A stretch of 64,000 bases of DNA from Sphingomonas ginkgonis (GTDB lineage: Bacteria > Pseudomonadota > Alphaproteobacteria > Sphingomonadales > Sphingomonadaceae), in NCBI RefSeq assembly GCF_003970925.1, contig NZ_RWJF01000001.1:3032501-3096500 (forward strand), written 5' to 3'. The notes below the pieces were generated by a model. It saw only the letters and a list, made by a program, of their open reading frames with translations. It made no database searches and was not told the DNA's origin. A program made the translations under genes and the position numbers. Shown one piece after another: positions 9,208-17,121 of the stretch (positions within the stretch are counted from its first letter, which is position 1; every line of letters begins with the position of its first letter).

Positions 9208-10307
9208 TCAACTTCGACTTTTTCCCGTCCAAGCGGCTCGCCTTCTACATGGCGAAGCTGTTCCTCACCCGCTCGCTGGCGGTGGTGCTGAGCCTGGTGC
9301 TGGTCCTCCTCGCGCTCAACCTGCTGAGCGAGTCGGGGGACATCCTCGCCGCGCCCGGCAACGGCGAAGGAGCGCTGTGGCACTATGCGACCCTGCGCGC
9401 GCCCCAGCTGTTCGCGTTCGCGCTGCCCTTCTCCACCCTGCTCGGCGCGCTGATCGCCTTCGCGGCGCTCAACCAGAACAGCGAGGTGATCGCGATGAAG
9501 GCGGCCGGCATCTCGGCCCACCAGATCATCGCTCCGATGGTCCTCACCAGCATCGCCATCGCCGTGCTCAGCTTTGGCTTCAACGAATTCGTCGTGACCA
9601 AGTCCAACCGGGTGCTCTCGGCCTGGCAGAACAACGACTACAAGCCGGTCCCCGCCGACAGCGGGATCAGCAGCAACGTCTGGCTGACCGCCGGGACCGA
9701 CCTCATCCACGCCCGGCTGGTGGTGCGCGGGCCGCAGGGCGCCCGCCGGCTCGAGGGCCTCACCATCTACAGCCGGCCGAACGGCGTCGAGATGCAGTCG
9801 GTCGTCAGCGCGGAGCGCGCCTACCCCGTCGCGGGCGCCTGGCGTCTCGAGCAGGTGAAGCGCTACGACAGCATCGCCAACGTCAGTCGCTTTTTGCCGG
9901 TCGCCACCGCCATGGCGGGGATCGATCCGGAGCGGTTCGCGCTCGCCAAGGTCACCCCCGACGAGCACGACTTCTTCGACCTGCGCCGGCTGATCGCCCA
10001 GTTGCAGGGCGCCGGCCGCGCCACCGGCGAGGTCGAGGCCGGACTGTGGCACAAGCTGGCGGAGCCGCTCTCGACCGTGCTGATGCCGCTCCTCGCCGCG
10101 ACCGCCGCCTTCGGGCTGGCGCGCTCGGGCAAGGTGCTGGTCCGCGCCGCGATCGGCATGGCGCTGGGCTTCGCCTATTTCGTGGTCGACAATTTCGCGC
10201 TCGCGCTCGGCAATCTCGGCGCCTACCCGCCGCTGCTCGCCGCCTGGGCACCCTTCCTGCTGTTCCTGCTGATCGGCGAGGCGGTGCTGGTGCGAAGCGA
10301 GGAATGA
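9204..10307 (+). CDS. lptG: LPS export permease LptG (367 aa)
   Basis: The second YjgP/YjgQ permease. It begins MINFDFFPSKRLAFYMAKLF, the characteristic LptG N-terminus, has helices near residues 15-40, 60-85 and 100-125, a periplasmic domain to about 265, and C-terminal helices including AAIGMALGFAYFVVDNFALA. It partners LptF in the LptB2FG transporter. Start and stop overlap with lptF ensures coupled translation. About 70 bases downstream begins a DsbA-like exported protein gene on the same strand that may share the transcript. Confidence 0.92.
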   Translation: MINFDFFPSKRLAFYMAKLFLTRSLAVVLSLVLVLLALNLLSESGDILAAPGNGEGALWHYATLRAPQLFAFALPFSTLLGALIAFAALNQNSEVIAMKAAGISAHQIIAPMVLTSIAIAVLSFGFNEFVVTKSNRVLSAWQNNDYKPVPADSGISSNVWLTAGTDLIHARLVVRGPQGARRLEGLTIYSRPNGVEMQSVVSAERAYPVAGAWRLEQVKRYDSIANVSRFLPVATAMAGIDPERFALAKVTPDEHDFFDLRRLIAQLQGAGRATGEVEAGLWHKLAEPLSTVLMPLLAATAAFGLARSGKVLVRAAIGMALGFAYFVVDNFALALGNLGAYPPLLAAWAPFLLFLLIGEAVLVRSEE

Positions 10308-10377
10308 TCGCCTCCGCACAGCTTCTGTTCAGCCCGGCTGGGTTGAGCAGCAACCCGCCCGGTACACGGAGATGACC

Positions 10378-11091
10378 ATGCGCCCTGCCCTAGCCGCCTT
10401 TGTCGCCGCCTCGCTCGCGGCCGTCTCCCTTGCCCCCGCGGTTGCGGCGCCTCCGACCCGCCAGTCTGCGCCCGGCGCCAACTGGCTGGCGGTCCAAGGC
10501 GCAACCGCGACGGGCTTCCGCGTCGGCAACCCCCGCGCCGCGCACACGCTGGTCGAATGGGGCGCGCTCAACTGCCCGCACTGCGCGCATTTCGCCGCGA
10601 CGGTGATGCCCAGCATCATGGCCGCGGTGAAGGCCGGGCGGCTGCAATATGAGTATCGGCCGATCGCCATCTTCCCGCACGATCCGGCGGCGAGCCTCAT
10701 CCTTCGCTGCACGCCCGCGCGGCAGAAGATGGCCTTCATCGAGGATTATTACCGCTCCGCCGGCGACCTCACCAAGAAGCTGCAGGCGGCTGCGCAGGAC
10801 CCCAAGGTCCGCTCCGACTTCGAGGCGGCGGCCAAGGCCAGCCCGGCCGAGGCCAATCGCCGGCTCGTGGCGATGACCGGAATGGGCAGCGTCGCCGCGC
10901 GCCACGGCGTGAACGCCGCCGCCGCGGACCGCTGCGTGGCCGACCCGGCCGGGCTCAAGTGGATCGAGGCCAACAACGACGCGTCGCAGGCGGCCGGCGT
11001 CCAGGGCACCCCGACCTTCAGCATGGACGGCAACCGGGTCGAGATTGGCACCCCGGCCGACCTCGCCAAGCTGCTCGCCCGCAAGGGCTAG
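10378..11091 (+). CDS. Exported DsbA-like thiol:disulfide oxidoreductase (237 aa)
   Basis: A Sec signal peptide covers about residues 1-24 (MRPALAAFVAASLAAVSLAP, cleavage near AVAA). The thioredoxin-like fold carries a CPHC active site at Cys66 and Cys69 (GALNCPHCAHF), as in DsbA, and GVQGTPTFSMDG supplies the cis-proline loop near the C-terminus. Two closely spaced ATGs exist. The Shine-Dalgarno GGAG abuts the first (10372) and lies six bases before the second (10378), so the second is preferred. It probably oxidises or isomerises disulfides in the periplasm, perhaps for envelope assembly proteins such as LptD, whose folding needs disulfides in other bacteria (inference). The C-terminus overlaps the convergent desaturase gene by four bases. 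Confidence 0.88.
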   Translation: MRPALAAFVAASLAAVSLAPAVAAPPTRQSAPGANWLAVQGATATGFRVGNPRAAHTLVEWGALNCPHCAHFAATVMPSIMAAVKAGRLQYEYRPIAIFPHDPAASLILRCTPARQKMAFIEDYYRSAGDLTKKLQAAAQDPKVRSDFEAAAKASPAEANRRLVAMTGMGSVAARHGVNAAAADRCVADPAGLKWIEANNDASQAAGVQGTPTFSMDGNRVEIGTPADLAKLLARKG

Positions 11092-12179
11092 CGGCGCATC
11101 GTGCTTGCGGCCAGCCGGCCGACGAGCCGGTGAAGGTGACGGTGGCTGGTCGCATGATAGACCGAGCCTTCGTCGAGCGCGGCGCTGATCCGTCGGTGGG
11201 CCTCGCCCAGATTGTGGTAGGGCACCCCCGGCAGCAGGTGGTGCAGCGCGTGGTAGCGCAGGCCGACCGGCGCCCATAGCGCGGGCAGCAGCCCGGGCGG
11301 GGGCACGTTGACGCTATCGAGATACTGGGCGGTGACGCTCATTGGCTCGCCCTCGTTCTCCCACAGGTGCGCGACCAGGGTCCGGACCTGGTTGAGCAGC
11401 AGGACGCCCGACGTCACCGCCAGGAAGACGAGAAAAACCTTGAGCGGTACGGTCCCGGTCGCGACCAGCGCGACGATGGCGATCGACCAGAGGCAGCAGG
11501 ACGCCTCCATGATCCGCCAATCGCGGGCGAAGTCGCCGGTCGGTGCCGGGCGGTCGAATTTGGGGTTGATCTGCAGCCCGGACAGCCGCGCGACCACGAA
11601 GCGACGCAGCGGCGGGACCAGCAGCGAAAGCGGCGTCAGCACCGCCCAGCGGAAGATCAGGGCAACCGGCGCCAGCACCGCGGTGACGAGGAAGATCGGC
11701 AGCGTCCACGGCTTCATCAGCGCGAGCGGCAGATATTCCGGGTCGTCGACCGTGCCATAGTAGGTCTTGGCGTGATGCTGGTTGTGGACGCCCTCGTACA
11801 TGAAGCTCGGGATCAGCAGCGGCACGCCGACGACCGCGTTCCACGCCGCGCGAAAGCCCGGCAGCGCGCTCTTCTTGAAGTGGGTGAGCTCGTGGATGAA
11901 GCTTCCCGCCCGGTACAGCGCCAGGATGGCGACCAGGCCGGCGACAACCGCGAGCGCGGCCGGGCGGGCGACCATCGCGGTCAGCAGGCCGGCATAGCCG
12001 AGTGCCGCCGAGCCGAGCATGTCGGCCCAGTAGATGCGCGCGTCGGGCTGGTTCAGGTCGCGGGTCAGCTGCGCCGCCGCCTTCAGCATGGCCTTGTCGT
12101 CGCTGCTCGCCCGAACGGCGGCAGACGGGGCCGGAGCCATGTCGCGCAACGGCGCGTCGCTGATTGACAGATCGGTCAT
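11088..12179 (-). CDS. Membrane fatty-acid desaturase family protein (363 aa)
   Basis: An integral membrane di-iron enzyme of the fatty-acid desaturase/hydroxylase superfamily. All three histidine clusters are seen: HELTHF after the first helix pair, HNQHHAK before the central helices, and HALHHLLPGVPYHNLGEAHR near the C-terminus. Several hydrophobic segments surround them. It may desaturate or hydroxylate acyl chains of phospholipids or sphingolipids, or act on carotenoids; the sequence does not decide between these. The start giving MTDLSISDAPLRDM is preferred over an upstream ATG (12245) whose added 22 residues look non-coding. It is convergent with the DsbA-like gene. Confidence 0.85.
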   Translation of the reverse strand: MTDLSISDAPLRDMAPAPSAAVRASSDDKAMLKAAAQLTRDLNQPDARIYWADMLGSAALGYAGLLTAMVARPAALAVVAGLVAILALYRAGSFIHELTHFKKSALPGFRAAWNAVVGVPLLIPSFMYEGVHNQHHAKTYYGTVDDPEYLPLALMKPWTLPIFLVTAVLAPVALIFRWAVLTPLSLLVPPLRRFVVARLSGLQINPKFDRPAPTGDFARDWRIMEASCCLWSIAIVALVATGTVPLKVFLVFLAVTSGVLLLNQVRTLVAHLWENEGEPMSVTAQYLDSVNVPPPGLLPALWAPVGLRYHALHHLLPGVPYHNLGEAHRRISAALDEGSVYHATSHRHLHRLVGRLAASTMRR

Positions 12180-12341
12180 AAATGCTTGTCCACGCTCGCC
12201 TTTGCCCGAAGATAGTGGCGCGATCATGGCGCTTCCATAGGGCAAGTCCCGCGCTCGCGCGCGACAAGATTATCGGTGACTGTAATCGGCTCCGGCAATG
12301 AGCCGCTATCCACCGATCCATGGCTCGGCTAGGCCCGGCGG

Positions 12342-13484
12342 ATGAGCAGTGCGCCCGTCACCATCCGCAAGGTCGAAGGCAAGGCCGACCGCAAGCGCTT
12401 CGTCGACTTCGCCTGGGAGGTCTACAAGGACGACCCGGCCTGGGTGCCGCCGCTCAAGGACGAGGTGATGGGGCTGATCACCCCCGGCAAGAACCCCTGG
12501 TTCGGACATGCCCGCGCCGATTTCTTCCTCGCTGAGCGCGCGGGCAAGCTCGTCGGGCGGATCAGCGCGCAGGTCGACAGCCTGGTGCTCGAGCATATGG
12601 AGCCCGGGCTCGGCAACTGGGGCATGTTCGAGGCGCTCGACGAGGAGGCGGCGCTGGCGCTCATCCGCCATACCGAGCAATGGCTCCGCGAGGCCGGGAT
12701 GACCAAGGCCATGGGGCCGATGAGCCTTTCGGTGTGGGACGAGCCGGGCCTGGAGATCGAGGGTTTCCAGCAGGCGCCGACCGCGATGATGGGCCATCAC
12801 CGCCCCGCCTACAAAGGCTGGATCGAGAAGGCCGGCTACGCCAAGGCCAAGGACCTCGTCACCTACTATCTCGATATCAGCGACTGGCGCGACCCCAAGA
12901 TCAACCGGCTGATCGAGAGCGGCGAGCGCAATCCCCGGATCAACATCCGCAAGGTGGACGTGAAGCGTTTCGACGAGGAAGCGGCGCTGATCCTCAACCT
13001 GCTCAACGACGCCTGGTCGGACAACTGGGGCTTCGTGCCGCTGACCCCGGCCGAGATCGCCTATGCCGGCAAGAAGCTGAAGCCGATCATCTACCCCGAA
13101 CTGGTCCGCATCGCCGAAGTGGACGGCGAGGCGGTCGCCTTCATGCTGACCATCCCCGACATCAACGAGCTGACCCGCGACCTCAACGGCGAGCTGTTCC
13201 CGTTCGGGTTCGCCAAGCTGCTGTGGCGCCTGCGCAAGCCGCGCGTGACCCGGCTTCGGGTGCCGCTGATGGGCGTCGCCAAGCGCTTCCAGAGCAGCCG
13301 GCTGGCCAGCGTGCTCGCCTTCATGATGATCGAATATACCCGCCGCGACGGAACCCGGAAGTTCGGCGCGACGCATGGCGAGTTCGGCTGGATCCTCGAA
13401 GACAACAAGGGGATGCTGTCGATCGCCCAGCTGCCCGGCGCCTCGGTCAACCACCGCTACCGGATCTTCGAAAAGGCGCTGTGA
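12342..13484 (+). CDS. GNAT-like acetyltransferase-fold protein (380 aa)
   Basis: A long GNAT-superfamily-like protein. The N-terminal half contains WEVYKDDPAWVPPLKDEV, followed by a FFLAERAGKLVGRISAQVD strand pair and a helix LIRHTEQWLREAGM, as in acetyl-CoA-binding folds; the C-terminal half may be a second degenerate copy. Homologues of about 380 aa are widespread and annotated only as N-acetyltransferase; no substrate is known to me. Its stop overlaps the start of an Asp/Asn beta-hydroxylase gene by four bases (GTGA), so the two are translationally coupled and may act on the same target, possibly modifying a protein or peptide. It is divergent from the desaturase gene. Confidence 0.7.
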   Translation: MSSAPVTIRKVEGKADRKRFVDFAWEVYKDDPAWVPPLKDEVMGLITPGKNPWFGHARADFFLAERAGKLVGRISAQVDSLVLEHMEPGLGNWGMFEALDEEAALALIRHTEQWLREAGMTKAMGPMSLSVWDEPGLEIEGFQQAPTAMMGHHRPAYKGWIEKAGYAKAKDLVTYYLDISDWRDPKINRLIESGERNPRINIRKVDVKRFDEEAALILNLLNDAWSDNWGFVPLTPAEIAYAGKKLKPIIYPELVRIAEVDGEAVAFMLTIPDINELTRDLNGELFPFGFAKLLWRLRKPRVTRLRVPLMGVAKRFQSSRLASVLAFMMIEYTRRDGTRKFGATHGEFGWILEDNKGMLSIAQLPGASVNHRYRIFEKAL

Positions 13485-14470
13485 GCGACATCGCGAGCGG
13501 ATCGACGCCGGACGAGGCGGCGCTCAACGCGCTGCTCGATCGCGAGCCGCGTTCGGTGGACGGCTGGATCGGCAAGGGCGACTGCCGGCTCGCCGCACGC
13601 GACGTCGGCGCCGCCGCCTACTTCTACCGGACCGCGCTGCGCCTTGCGGCGGAGCAGGGCATGGCGGTCGAGAATTCGCGGCTCTCCCGCGCCGCCGAGC
13701 GGCTGGCGACCATCGAGCATGAGGGTGACGAGCAGCGAACCGCGCTGATGCGGAGCCGCGGCGCGCCGCCGGAGGGCTGGAGCTCCCGCTTCGCGCAGGC
13801 GATGGACCATGCGGCCGGCCGCCGCCGCCGCTTCCCGCAGGATCCGACCGCCTTCTTCTACCCCGGTCTCCCGACGATCGAGTTCTTCGACCCCGCCGCG
13901 TTCGCCTGGACCGCGGCGGTCGAGGCGGCGGCGCCGGCGATCAGGGCGGAGCTGCTGGCACTGATCGCCGCCGACACCGACTTCCGCGCCTATCTCGGCG
14001 ACGATGTCGGGGCGGTGCCCCTCGGCGACAATCGCCGGCTCGTGCTCAACAAGGACTGGAGCGTGCTCGCGCTGTGCGAAGCGGGGTGGGTCGACCCGGC
14101 GCTGGTCCAGCGCTGCCCGGTGACCTGGTCGACCCTGCTCGCGGCGCCCATCCCGCGGGTCTCGGGCTGGGGCCCGACGGTCACCTTCTCTCTGCTAAAG
14201 GCCGGCGCGCACATCGCGCCGCACACCGGCATGCACAACAGCCGGCTGATCTGCCACCTGCCGCTGATCGTGCCCGAGGGCTGCCGCTTCCGCGTCGGCA
14301 ACGAGGTTCGCGAATGGGTCGAGGGCAAGCTCTTCATCTTCGACGACACGATCGAGCACGAGGCGTGGAACGACGGCGGCGAGGATCGCATCGTCCTGAT
14401 CTTCGATATCTGGCGCCCCGAGCTCAGCGAGCAGGAACGGGGCGAGCTGACGCGCCTCTTCTCCGACTAG
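13481..14470 (+). CDS. Aspartyl/asparaginyl beta-hydroxylase family dioxygenase (329 aa)
   Basis: The C-terminal half is an Asp/Asn beta-hydroxylase domain, a 2-oxoglutarate/Fe(II) or related cupin-like oxygenase. APHTGMHNSRLICHLPL gives the first metal histidine and the 2-oxoglutarate-binding arginine region, and IFDDTIEHEAWN the second histidine. The N-terminal about 100 residues (LNALLDREPRSVDGWIGKGD and following helices) resemble TPR repeats, a frequent arrangement that presents the protein substrate. Start is the GTG overlapping the stop of the acetyltransferase-like gene. It may hydroxylate a protein or lipid headgroup; related enzymes include LpxO-type lipid A hydroxylases, so the substrate remains open. 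It overlaps the convergent xth gene by four bases. Confidence 0.85.
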   Translation: MSDIASGSTPDEAALNALLDREPRSVDGWIGKGDCRLAARDVGAAAYFYRTALRLAAEQGMAVENSRLSRAAERLATIEHEGDEQRTALMRSRGAPPEGWSSRFAQAMDHAAGRRRRFPQDPTAFFYPGLPTIEFFDPAAFAWTAAVEAAAPAIRAELLALIAADTDFRAYLGDDVGAVPLGDNRRLVLNKDWSVLALCEAGWVDPALVQRCPVTWSTLLAAPIPRVSGWGPTVTFSLLKAGAHIAPHTGMHNSRLICHLPLIVPEGCRFRVGNEVREWVEGKLFIFDDTIEHEAWNDGGEDRIVLIFDIWRPELSEQERGELTRLFSD

Positions 14471-15240
14471 TCGAGCAGCACCCAGGTCGGCGCATGGTCG
14501 CTGGCCTTCTCCTCGCCGCGCGCCCAGCGGTCGACGCCCGCCCCGACCAGCCGGTCGGTCGCCACAGGCGAGAGGAGCAGGTGATCGATCCGGAACCCCG
14601 CGTCGCGCTGCCAGCAGCCGGCGGTATAGTCCCAGAAGGTGTAGAGCTTGTCGTCCCGTGGGTTGAGCGCGCGCAGCGCGTCGGTCCATCCCTGCCAGCC
14701 GATCTGCCGCCACAGCGCGCGCGTCTCGGGCTGGAGCAGCGCGTCGTTCGCGGCCGCCTTGGCCGAGAAGACGTCCCGGTCCTCGGGCACGACGTTCCAG
14801 TCGCCCGCCAGCACCACGCTTCGCTCATCCTCGACCAGCTCGGCGGCGTGCAGTCGCATCCGCTCCATCCAGGCCAGCTTGTAGCTGAACTTGTCGGTGC
14901 CGACCGGATTGCCATTGGGCAGGTAGAGCGACGCGACGATGGTGCCGTCGACCTCGGCCTCGATGTAGCGGCTGTGACTGTCGTCGGGGTCGCCGGGCAG
15001 CCCGACGCGGCGCAGGTCGGGCGAGCGGCCGCGGGTCAGGATCGCGACCCCGTTGAAGCCCTTCTGCCCGTGCCACACCGCGCCGTAACCCGCCGCCTCG
15101 ATGTCCGCGACCGGCAGTGACTCGTCGGCGCACTTCAGCTCCTGCAGGCAGGCGACATCGGGCTGCTCGCGCTCGAGCCACTCGAGCAGCCGCGGCAGGC
15201 GGGCGCGGATCCCGTTGATGTTGAAGGAAGCGATCTTCAT
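14467..15240 (-). CDS. xthA: Exodeoxyribonuclease III (257 aa)
   Basis: An AP endonuclease/3'-5' exonuclease of the EEP family for base excision repair. Key motifs are the N-terminal metal-binding Asn in FNINGIRARLPRLLEWL, the metal Glu in CLQELKCADESL, the catalytic GDWNVVPEDRDVF, and the terminal DHAPTWVLLD with Asp-His. Its length is standard. On the minus strand it lies downstream of erpA and the M23 peptidase gene, separated from erpA by a 124-base stretch holding an inverted repeat. It overlaps the convergent hydroxylase gene by four bases. Confidence 0.93.
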   Translation of the reverse strand: MKIASFNINGIRARLPRLLEWLEREQPDVACLQELKCADESLPVADIEAAGYGAVWHGQKGFNGVAILTRGRSPDLRRVGLPGDPDDSHSRYIEAEVDGTIVASLYLPNGNPVGTDKFSYKLAWMERMRLHAAELVEDERSVVLAGDWNVVPEDRDVFSAKAAANDALLQPETRALWRQIGWQGWTDALRALNPRDDKLYTFWDYTAGCWQRDAGFRIDHLLLSPVATDRLVGAGVDRWARGEEKASDHAPTWVLLD

Positions 15241-15271
15241 GAGGCGCGGGCTTAGCGTCTCGCCCCCTCCC

Positions 15272-15356
15272 CGTCATGTTGAACTTGTTTCAGCACCCAT
15301 CCCGCCGCGACCGCCGGCGTTTCGAACATCGGTCCTGAAACAAGTTCAGGACAGCG
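15272..15356. repeat. Dispersed inverted repeat, arms read TTGAACTTGTTTCAG / CTGAAACAAGTTCAG
   Basis: Two near-identical 15-base arms lie in opposite orientation, at about 15279-15293 and 15335-15349, enclosing a GC-rich centre. A single copy of the same arm occurs again at 21726-21740. In antisense reading frames the arm gives the peptide LKQVQ, often seen as spurious C- or N-termini in sphingomonad annotations. It fills most of the gap between xth and erpA. It may act as a transcript-end hairpin for erpA or as a non-autonomous repeat; no transposase is nearby. Confidence 0.8.
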
Positions 15357-15363
15357 CAGACAA

Positions 15364-15687
15364 TCAGACCGAGAAGCTCGATCCGCAGCCGCACCCGCTC
15401 GCCGCATTGGGGTTCTCGACCTTGAACGCCGCACCGCCCAGATTCTCGACGAAGTCCACCGCGGCGCCCCGGACGAGGTCCAGGCTGACCGGGTCGACCA
15501 CCAGCTTGACGCCGTCGGTTTCGGCCACCGCGTCGTCGCCCTCGGGCGTGCCCAGCTCGAACTTGTAGGTGAAGCCCGCGCAGCCGCCACCGTCGACGGC
15601 GAGGCGCAGGACCGCGGGCTTGCCGGTGCGCTCGGCAATCGCAGCGACGCGCCGGGCGGCGCTGGAGGTCAGGAGAATGTCGGACAC
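15364..15687 (-). CDS. erpA: Iron-sulfur cluster insertion protein, ErpA/HesB family (107 aa)
   Basis: An A-type Fe-S carrier. The three cluster-ligating cysteines are in GGGCAGFTY and the C-terminal GCGCGSSFSV, with normal spacing. It receives clusters from the SUF/ISC scaffold and delivers them to apo-enzymes. I take the GTG giving a mature-looking (M)SDILLTSSAARRV start, as in family members; a TTG 12 codons upstream (15723) is possible but adds unlike sequence. It is on the minus strand between an M23 peptidase gene (upstream) and xth (downstream). IscA or SufA are alternative paralogue names. Confidence 0.88.
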   Translation of the reverse strand: MSDILLTSSAARRVAAIAERTGKPAVLRLAVDGGGCAGFTYKFELGTPEGDDAVAETDGVKLVVDPVSLDLVRGAAVDFVENLGGAAFKVENPNAASGCGCGSSFSV

Positions 15688-15727
15688 GTGGAGAGAGGTA
15701 GGCGGCGGGCCAACGACCCGCAAGAGA

Positions 15728-16762
15728 TCAGCGCTTCGGGCCGCCCATCGCGACCTGGTCCATCGAGCTCGTCCCCGCCTTCTGGATCGCGAGCAGATAG
15801 TCGGTCGACTTCATGAAGGGGATCGGGTTGACCGCGCGGCCGTCGATCCGGACCTCGTAGTGGAGATGGCTTCCGGTCGAGCGCCCGGTCGAGCCCATGC
15901 GGCCGATCAGCTGGCCGCGGCTGATGTGCTGGCCGGCCGAGACGAGCACCGCGCTCATGTGGCCGTAGCGGGTGGCGATGCCCTTGCCATGATCGATCTC
16001 GACGAGATTGCCGTAGCCGCCCGCGTTCCACCCGGCGCGCATCACCGTGCCGTCGGCGGTGGCGTAGATCGGCGTTCCGATCGGCCCGGCGAGGTCGATC
16101 CCCGGGTGCATGGCGGCGCGCGCCTGGAACGGGTCGGAACGGACGCCGAAGCCGCTGGTGAAGGCGACGTTGGACTTGATCGGCTTCTCGCTCGGGATGG
16201 CGATCACGCCATCCTGCAGCTGGTCGAGCTTCTTCCAGCTGTTGAACAGCGCCTTGAAGGTCGGGTTGGCCGCCTCGAACGGGCCGCCGCGGCCGTCGGC
16301 GCCGACCCGCGCCGGGGTGAGGCCGAGCTTCTTCAGCTCCTCGGCGGTGACCTGGTAGCGGGTGTCCAGCGCCTTGGCGAGCAGCGCCGCCTGCTGCAGC
16401 TGGACGTCCTCGACCTTGGCGAGCGGGCCGCTGGCGACCAGCCGGCCACCCTCGATCGCGGCGAGCAGCTTCGGGTCGACCTTGCCGGCCAGGATCTGCT
16501 CCATCAGCTGCTGGCGCTGCTCAATCTTGCGAGCGCGTACTTCGGCATCGGAAGAGCCGGTCGGGATGGCGATCTCGCCCGCGGGAGCGCTGAGCAGCTT
16601 GGCGGCCGAATAGCCCGACCAGGCGACGAGACCGAGAATGACGGCGAGGAAGAAGGCCTGAACCGGGGCGGAGAGACGAACGCGGCGGAGCTGCGAACCA
16701 TCGTGGATGAAGAAGTCCCGGTCGCGGAACAGGCTCTTCGTCGCGGTCAGCGCTTGGGCCAT
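15728..16762 (-). CDS. M23 family metallopeptidase, membrane-anchored (344 aa)
   Basis: The N-terminal cytoplasmic stretch MAQALTATKSLFRDRDFFIH is followed by one transmembrane helix at about residues 34-52, a helical region of about 100 residues, and a C-terminal LytM/M23 domain. Zinc and catalytic residues are present: HPGIDLAG (HxGxD) and GSHLHYEVR (HxH). It therefore looks like an active murein endopeptidase or an envelope remodelling factor of the DipM/MepM type rather than a degenerate EnvC activator. I chose the ATG giving MAQALTATKS; a 7-codon longer frame exists. It is divergent from the serC leader region. Confidence 0.88.
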   Translation of the reverse strand: MAQALTATKSLFRDRDFFIHDGSQLRRVRLSAPVQAFFLAVILGLVAWSGYSAAKLLSAPAGEIAIPTGSSDAEVRARKIEQRQQLMEQILAGKVDPKLLAAIEGGRLVASGPLAKVEDVQLQQAALLAKALDTRYQVTAEELKKLGLTPARVGADGRGGPFEAANPTFKALFNSWKKLDQLQDGVIAIPSEKPIKSNVAFTSGFGVRSDPFQARAAMHPGIDLAGPIGTPIYATADGTVMRAGWNAGGYGNLVEIDHGKGIATRYGHMSAVLVSAGQHISRGQLIGRMGSTGRSTGSHLHYEVRIDGRAVNPIPFMKSTDYLLAIQKAGTSSMDQVAMGGPKR

Positions 16763-17121
16763 TCGGATCGTCGCTCCAATCAACAGCGATGGCGGCCGCG
16801 CTAGCGCCCGTCACCTCGGATACAGTCTCAGGAGCTCCCCAGCCCCCGTCAGCAAACGGACTTGCCCCTCCGCTTGCGACACGCAGAAAAGACCTCGGGT
16901 GGTTAATTCTTTCAATCCCACCGATCCCGACTCGGGACGAACGGTTGGGCGACCCGGATGAATTGAGGAAAGAATCTAATCTGGGTTGCCCAAGCGATGG
17001 ATCGAATTGAAGAATTCACGTGAGCGAATCCGACGATGGCCTTCGCGGAGGCCCAGCGCTAAGGCCATCGACGGGCCACGCCGTCCCAACGCGGCGCGTG
17101 CTCTCTGCAAGGAGAGTTGAA
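16763..17121 (+). promoter_or_regulatory. Structured 5' leader of serC (serC-leader-type RNA)
   Basis: This 359-base gap upstream of serC holds no convincing gene but several stems. A short palindrome is at 16925-16937. An 11-pair stem lies at 16945-16955 with 16983-16993 (one G-U pair). A 10-pair stem lies at 17034-17043 with 17061-17070. A bulged stem is at 17077-17083 with 17092-17100. A terminal hairpin, 17101-17106 with 17111-17116, is closed by a GCAA tetraloop, and its 3' arm GGAGAG is the ribosome-binding site of serC. Alphaproteobacteria are known to have a conserved serC leader motif upstream of serC-serA, and this layout fits it. The ligand or mechanism is unknown; sequestration of the ribosome-binding site suggests translational control. 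Confidence 0.7.

Noticed and set aside
15101..15638. Small frames containing LKQVQ-like peptides between xth and erpA
   Set aside because: They are translations of the dispersed inverted repeat, not genes.
17020..17121. Longer N-terminus for SerC reaching into the leader
   Set aside because: The added residues do not resemble SerC and cover the RNA stems. The ribosome-binding site GGAGAG at 17111-17116 points to the TTG at 17122.
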